Assembly (NCBI GenBank): GCA_023238725.1
Contig: CM041551.1
Location: 4,177,259-4,241,258 of the forward strand
Length of the DNA: 64,000 bases
Origin: Scortum barcoo
Taxonomy: Eukaryota > Chordata > Actinopteri > Centrarchiformes > Terapontidae
Direction: 5' to 3'
The position numbers and the translations under genes are program-made. Shown here piece by piece: positions 58,827-64,000 of this stretch. The notes under the pieces were generated by a model. It worked only from the letters and a program-made list of their open reading frames with translations, did not search any database and was not told the DNA's origin. How positions within the stretch are numbered: position 1 is the first letter of the stretch; each line of letters opens with the position of its first letter.

Positions 58827-59498
58827 TGTGCCGCTAATGGCCTCAGCGTTAGTTGATGAAGGCCTTTGTCTAAACATCCCTCTGGGGGTTCTCAGCGGAC
58901 AACATAAACACCGTTTACATAATGAAGAGCTGGAGAGACCCTTCTATACACACCCCTCCCACCCCGCCCCACCCCCGACCCTACACTGCTTACGACCACA
59001 GCCCCACCCATAAAACACCACTCACAGGTTCCAAATGAAGGAATGTGCAAGATGCTTTAATTAACACACACGCCTACGCACACATCCTGCATGTACATAC
59101 GCAGCTCCCTTGTAATTCAGTAGCTGACTGTTTGTACACAAACTACTGTCTGCTGGTGGGAGATGCTAATTGAACGGCTGCACCCTCGTCTAAACAGCCC
59201 TCGTCTTTCATTAGGCAGGCCTCCTCAGGAGTCTGCCGGACAGAGCGGTAAATATTTGCCCTATGTGTCTGTACTCCTCTGCTGACATGGGCATTTGTTG
59301 ACGCCCCCCCAGCCCCCCCATTACTTCCCAGCACCATCCCTTTTCTTCTTCTTCTCTTTCTTCCCTTCTCTTCTTCTACAAACAGAGAATGAAAGCAAAG
59401 AGCAGGCAGGACAAACACATCGCCGAGGGTAAACAGTCAAAGAGCTGCTTTTTAAGCTTAAACACATGTCACGCACACTGATGAAGCATCGGTGACGC

Positions 59499-59593
59499 GC
59501 ACACACACACACACACATACACACACATACACACACATACACATACATATACACATACACACACATGCCATATACATACACACACACACACAC
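59499..59593. repeat. (CA)n/(ACAT)n compound microsatellite
   Basis: About 95 bases of AC and ACAT units, with a short non-repeat interruption around 59565-59575. Confidence 0.95.
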
Positions 59594-59865
59594 GGGGCCG
59601 TTGTGAACAGAGCAGCTGCATTACATGGTGAAGTCTTACATGGTGAAGACGCTGATTTATTTTCAACAACTTGGGCCTTTAAAGGTTTTTTTCATCATGC
59701 AAATGGTCCTTGTCACAGCCGTTGTCCAGTCAGAACCCTCTACAGTGGCTTTATTAGGAAATTAGGGGAAAAAAATGCCATTTTTTAGTAACTTTTTTCA
59801 CTTTTTTGAAAATGTTTCACAAAATGGTACATAATATTTAAATTCTAATCAAGGGTTTTGTAGCC

Positions 59866-60035
59866 CTCAACTTTACTGTTTGGGTTCAGTCTCAAGGCTC
59901 TCATCACACCAGTTTCTAGAAGCAGCGTCAAAAAGCTGAAATGAATCCACCGAACACCACCTGACCAGCACCAATGGCAGACAGACAAAGTTAGCAACTA
60001 GCTGGGGAACACAGTGGAGCTTTGGAGTATGGTTT
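59866..60035 (+). repeat. CAACTTTACTGTTT family repeat, copy 2
   Basis: It begins CAACTTTACTGTTTGGGTTC at 59868 (one difference from copy 1 at 30032 over 20 bases), includes AGCGTCAAAAAGCTGAAATG and CACCGAACACCACCTGACC, and ends with CAGACAAAGTTAGCAACTA (59992-60000 onward 10 bases into the next line of sequence) plus GCTGGGGAACACAGTGGAGC. It is shorter than copy 1 at the right end but less eroded in the middle. Confidence 0.72.
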
Positions 60036-62400
60036 ATGCTTTATTATTTAAAAAGGTGATTACATGTCTTACATTGTATTACATCTTGTATTTACAGCAT
60101 GTTCTCCCACCCAAACAAAATAATTTTTACTGCTTTAAGTAAAAGGTCTGAATACTTGTGTTGGGTAAAAGTGCCTGGACACACAGAGACACACAGTGCA
60201 GCTACCACTCTCTCTCAGTGACCTTTAATCACTCATTATAAAGGCCATAAAAGTTGTTACTCACACAGATGTTGTTTTAGTTCAGTCATCAGGAACCTGA
60301 ACTTCTCTTAATGTGACTGTATGTGTTTTAGCCAGTCACTCCTTCAGCACATAACAGATTTAAACCCTATAATGTTCATGTTGGGCACCTCGGGCTTTGA
60401 CATCATCCTGCTCTGCTGGAATGGAAACAGTGAGCTTATGAGCACCAACGTCACTGCCAGCTACATGCCAAAGCTTCCTATGGGCTAAATAACTGGCGCG
60501 CACAGTAAGTCATTCTCTGAGATGCTATTAATGCTCAGTACCTGCCAAACTGGGATCGTGGCATAGTTAATAGTCTGTAGAAAAACAGGCAGTGGACAGT
60601 GCCAACTCAATCTGTGCATTACAGGATAAGATGAACAGAGCCCTCTCTGTGGATCTTGGCCTACAAGGAGTCCCAAATCCCATAATGATTATATGATAAT
60701 GTCAAGTAATGACACTTCTTAAACCTTAAATAAGGCCTCAACAAATGTAATGGTCCAGGACATTTTTTTCCCTGCACCACATGCAAATGTTCACCTCCGT
60801 CTCTGTCTACGCAAATGTAGGTTCTATGTTTAGTGGCACGGCCATTATGAGTTGGCGCTGGAACAGAGCCCCAAGGACGAAATGAATGGAGAGACCGAGA
60901 GAAGATGAGAGGTTTGTTGAGGCTGGAGCGGCTCAAATGACAGGGTGACGGGACCGACAAAAGCAGTCCCAGACACTCAAAAGGTCTGTGTGTGGTGGCA
61001 GAGGATGGAAGTGTATCCACAGTTGGAGATTTTAAAAATGTCATTGTCTATGTGGTAATGCTGGATACTTGACAGGAGTTTGTGTTTTTTGCAAACAAAG
61101 GAGTTGGACCTGACATTTGCAAATGTATAGCAATCTGGGCCAGATAACTTGAAATACAAACTTTATAACACAATGAGTTCTTTAAAATGTCAAATACTGT
61201 AAAGCAATAGGCAGCTTACAGTCAATGGTTGATAATCAATGCTATAGAGGCCTGTTGTGAGGGAGGAAAAGACTTCTTCTATAAATGTTTGTGGGCTATA
61301 CTGGACTCCAGCAGAGCACCACTGAAGCTTTGATGCTGTTGGTTACACTGTTTCACTTCACATGTTTTATCCTCTTCTGAAAACCAGAAGAGTATGCTCA
61401 ATAGCTGCATTGTCACTGAGATTATAATTTATGTTTCCTTACACAAAACGTGAGAAGAATTGAAATTTCAGTTCAGCTTTAAAGGCTTTGATGTCAAAGC
61501 TCCTGGGAGTGTATGTAGGTGTGAGACATTCTTATTCATTCATGTGTCCCTCTGATGAGTCCAATTCAGCCCCGAAAACCACAGTGGAGCTGAAAAGGCA
61601 GAGCCTCTGCGTTAAGTCAGCACTTCTCCGTTGTCTTCAGTCAGAAAGTCCCGTCGAGCTGGTTGAAACCAGTTTCAGGGGTTAAATGACAGGTCTGAAG
61701 CTGCTGGAATTACAGTTTGGTAGAAGGCTTCTGTTCCTGGAAATTATGGCATAAATGAACCGTCATTGTTCAAACGCCTTCATGTTTTGGCAGGCGTGGC
61801 GGGTGTGCGGAGTGAGTACTTCCTCAGGTCTTTCTCATCCCCACTTTACTCTCTGGGGAGGGGAGCAAGGCAGCGGTCACCCGCGTTCGTGTTTTCACGT
61901 CTGTGTGTTTGTGAAGAGGGAAAAATACAGCTGAAACTTTGAACTCAGCACTCAAAACCAGTTGTTCCTCCCGCGGCTTCCCAGGTGTGTGTGTGTGTTA
62001 GAGAGAGAGAGAGTGTGTGAATGCAGGCTTGTCACCAGGTGCTTCTTCTTATTTCTGCAGTGCTGCTTACAAATACTAATTACCATGGTAAACCATTCCC
62101 AGGCCAGAGCAAGGTACACATTATCATGACAACAAGTGCCTCTGGCAGCACACCATGGAAAACAACACCAGGCAGAGAAATGTGTCCAACAGAGGTGTCA
62201 GAAACTGCAAGATGTTTGATTGGGCTTTTTACAAGCTCATAATGTAGCAGAGCACAAACAGAGCTGCACATCCACCCTGCTGAAGTTGGTGAGCAAGACG
62301 CTGAAACATTACAAGAACCAAGGAACCTCACCTTTGTTTGGACCACAGAAACCAGGGTCCAAAGTTAGTTCCTCTATCAGAGCTCCAGGATCAGCTGCAC
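60036..62400. other. Non-coding stretch
   Basis: Unique sequence without exon or RNA gene signal. A short GT-rich and (GA)n patch is at about 61985-62018. The 60370-60480 part is repeat-free and GC-balanced. Confidence 0.5.
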
Positions 62401-62407
62401 CAGCTGG

Positions 62408-62620
62408 ACTTAAAGGAGTAGTCTGACATTTTGGGGAGTTTGCTTATTGGCTTTCTAGCAGAAAGTTACGTCTAAGGTAAATATATAGTTATAGCCAGCA
62501 GCTGGTTAGCTTAGCTCAAGAAGTCAGGGGAAACAGCTAGCCTGACTGTGCAAAAAAAGAACAAAATTCACCTACAAGCTCACTGATTAACATGGTATAA
62601 CTTGTGCTGTGTTGTATAAT
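62408..62620 (+). repeat. Teleost interspersed repeat (GTTAGCTTAGCTC family)
   Basis: The ordered words AGGAGTAGTCTGACATTTTG, TTTGCTTATTGGCTTTCTAG, CAGCAGCTGGTTAGC, GGGGAAACAGCTAGCCTG (62527-62544), AAATTCACCTACAAGCTCAC and ATTAACATGGTATAACTTG match a very common percomorph repeat as I remember it. This copy has internal deletions (for example between GTTAGCTTAGCTC and AAGTCAGGGG). It carries no coding frame. I do not know its formal class. Confidence 0.78.
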
Positions 62621-63438
62621 CAGCATAACAACGTGGCGACACTGTGTCACTGTATTATCATGTGATTATTGAATCTCATATAAACCTCATGCCTCATCTT
62701 GAAGGTGCTTTTGGTGAGGTAGAAATTCAAACACAGAGGCAAAAGGGACTTTTAGTACCAACTAAGTATTTGGTTCCTGATTTAGGTGATTTCCTGCTCG
62801 GATCTATTTGGTCAAAAACAACTTGACAAAGATTGTAAGTGAAGGAACAAAGGAAAGAAACATCATTTTCTATTTGATTCAACATGGATAAATTCATTAC
62901 ATCCATTGAAATGTCACATCATGAGAGAGTAGTTGAAACAGCAGGATGACTGTGTTGGTTTGACCTTGTGTGTGTGAATACTGCATCCCAAACAATGCAG
63001 CTGTTTTATAATCTATTATCAGACTACTTTGTCTGGTCTTTGAGGTTCTTCAGATGTGGTGGAAACATGCAAAAGAGCCCTTTAGTCTGCAAGTTGAGAT
63101 TTGTGGGCTCTTTTTGGCACCTGGAGGTATCTGGTCAAAGAGGAGCATTATTATCAAAATACAGTGATGAGGAGGAGGCAGCAGACAAGCACAGAATTAT
63201 GTTATAATGGCATGGTAGGAGTTCATCTTAAATTAGATTTTAAATATTTTTGAAATCATAAACATATTTATTTCCTGATTGTAGAAAGTATAGAATGTAG
63301 AAAGTAGAGATTTTTTTTAAATTATTTTAAGCAAACTGCCCCTATAATTTTAAGTGCAATCCCCTAAAACTTTGATGCATCATCCTTTGATCCAAACTGA
63401 AAGCCAGTTACACACAGGCTTATGACATGGCATTTCAG
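62621..63438. other. Non-coding stretch
   Basis: Unique AT-rich sequence. A 60-codon frame at 62644-62826 has no motif and no splice context that I trust. Confidence 0.5.
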
Positions 63439-63719
63439 ATCCAGTGGAAGAGGTCCTGTACGACTCCTTCAGATGGGATTACCAACCCTATCCTTATTCA
63501 CACAATGTCACAGCAAAATGCCATCAGAACAGTGCACCGCTGACCAGTACGCTCCATCCTCTGTTAGCTGAGTTCACACAAACACCCAGTATATATCGAC
63601 ATGTACAGATTTTTATGACTCCACCATCTAAATCCATATTTTGCTGGTTAGCCGGTGGGCTCTTTCCTATTGCTCGCTCCCTCCTGACTCTTGGATGGCA
63701 TTTATTGAAGCCCAAATAA
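63439..63719 (+). other. Exon-like open frame after an acceptor (speculative)
   Basis: After GGCATTTCAG (63429-63438) the frame is open for more than 90 codons to a TAA at 63717-63719. No AATAAA follows within the window and no donor ends the segment. The first part is Tyr/Ser-rich with no known domain. The 63630-63880 part is repeat-free and could be a conserved non-coding element instead. Confidence 0.13.
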
Positions 63720-64000
63720 TGACTTGATTCAATGAAGCCCTGAACTATTACACATAATTTGGTAGTAAATGAGGGAAAACGCAGACAGGGCAGACATAAT
63801 CTCGCTCTGCTCTGACGCCTCCCACATAACCTTTACAGAATTGCCATGATGCACGTCAGACAATGTAAGCCTTTCATTTGATGTCTATGTGACTGTGGGT
63901 GTGTGTGCGTGACAGAGAGTGTATGTTTGCAAAAAAGGAGGATCCCTATACCATACTCGCCCCCAGACGCACACATTTATTTTGCCAAATCACCCACTAT
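63720..64000. other. Non-coding right edge
   Basis: Repeat-free sequence to about 63885, then a short GT-rich patch (63895-63912). No exon can be supported up to the window end. Confidence 0.5.

Noticed and set aside
58674..58877. THTHT-repeat minus-strand ORFs
   Set aside because: They are the translated compound GT minisatellite.
59321..59593. Cys/Val-repeat ORF
   Set aside because: It is the translated (CA)n microsatellite at 59499-59593 with a polypyrimidine-derived tail.

Overview
The window looks like nuclear DNA from a ray-finned fish, most likely a percomorph teleost. The evidence is the background: long (CA)n/(GT)n and (CT)n microsatellites, AT-rich non-coding DNA with small GC-rich islands, and decayed interspersed repeats of types I know from teleost genomes. 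These include a PIF/Harbinger-like MITE, 3' ends of CR1/L2/Rex1-group LINEs, and several short repeat families. Nothing suggests a bacterial, viral or plasmid genome: there are no dense ORFs, no ribosome binding sites and no operons. The species assignment is inference.

I find no protein-coding gene I can name and no RNA gene anywhere in the 64 kb. Nearly all ORFs are short and many are by-products of simple repeats (VCVCV or THTHT strings). The window is best read as a gene desert or the inside of a very large intron, of the kind often found around developmental regulator genes. A few segments have an exon-like layout (splice acceptor plus open frame, with or without a donor or poly(A) signal): 271-622, 11861-12108, 39910-40121, 50893-51026 and 63439-63719. 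None encodes a protein I recognise, so all are low confidence.

Layout. 1-8.9 kb: unique sequence, an exon-like block at the left edge, a (CT)n tract and a CTTGAC-rich repeat. 8.9-19.5 kb: unique sequence with short repeat copies and purine- or pyrimidine-rich tracts. 19.57-20.10 kb: a complete 522-bp MITE with a TAA target duplication. 20-30 kb: unique, possibly regulatory sequence and two copies of one degenerate repeat in opposite orientation (23.7 and 29.6 kb). 30-32.5 kb: a cluster of three repeat families. 32.5-40 kb: unique sequence with microsatellites. 40.98-41.76 kb: an unusual degenerate minisatellite with a period of about 45 bp. 42.8-43.1 kb: a plus-strand LINE 3' tail. 45-48 kb: a (GT)22 tract and the longest ORF (197 codons, probably not a gene). 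48.8-49.9 kb: a teleost repeat beside a minus-strand dead LINE. 51.4-51.5 kb: a perfect 17-bp hairpin next to a second hairpin. 52-64 kb: unique sequence, a compound minisatellite at 58.7 kb, and two further repeats at 59.9 and 62.4 kb.

No genes act together here, so there is no pathway to describe. The supportable content is the repeat landscape, plus candidate cis-regulatory or exon-like segments that need cross-species alignment and RNA data. Repeat family assignments rest on recognition from memory and on copy-to-copy matches inside the window, not on a database search.
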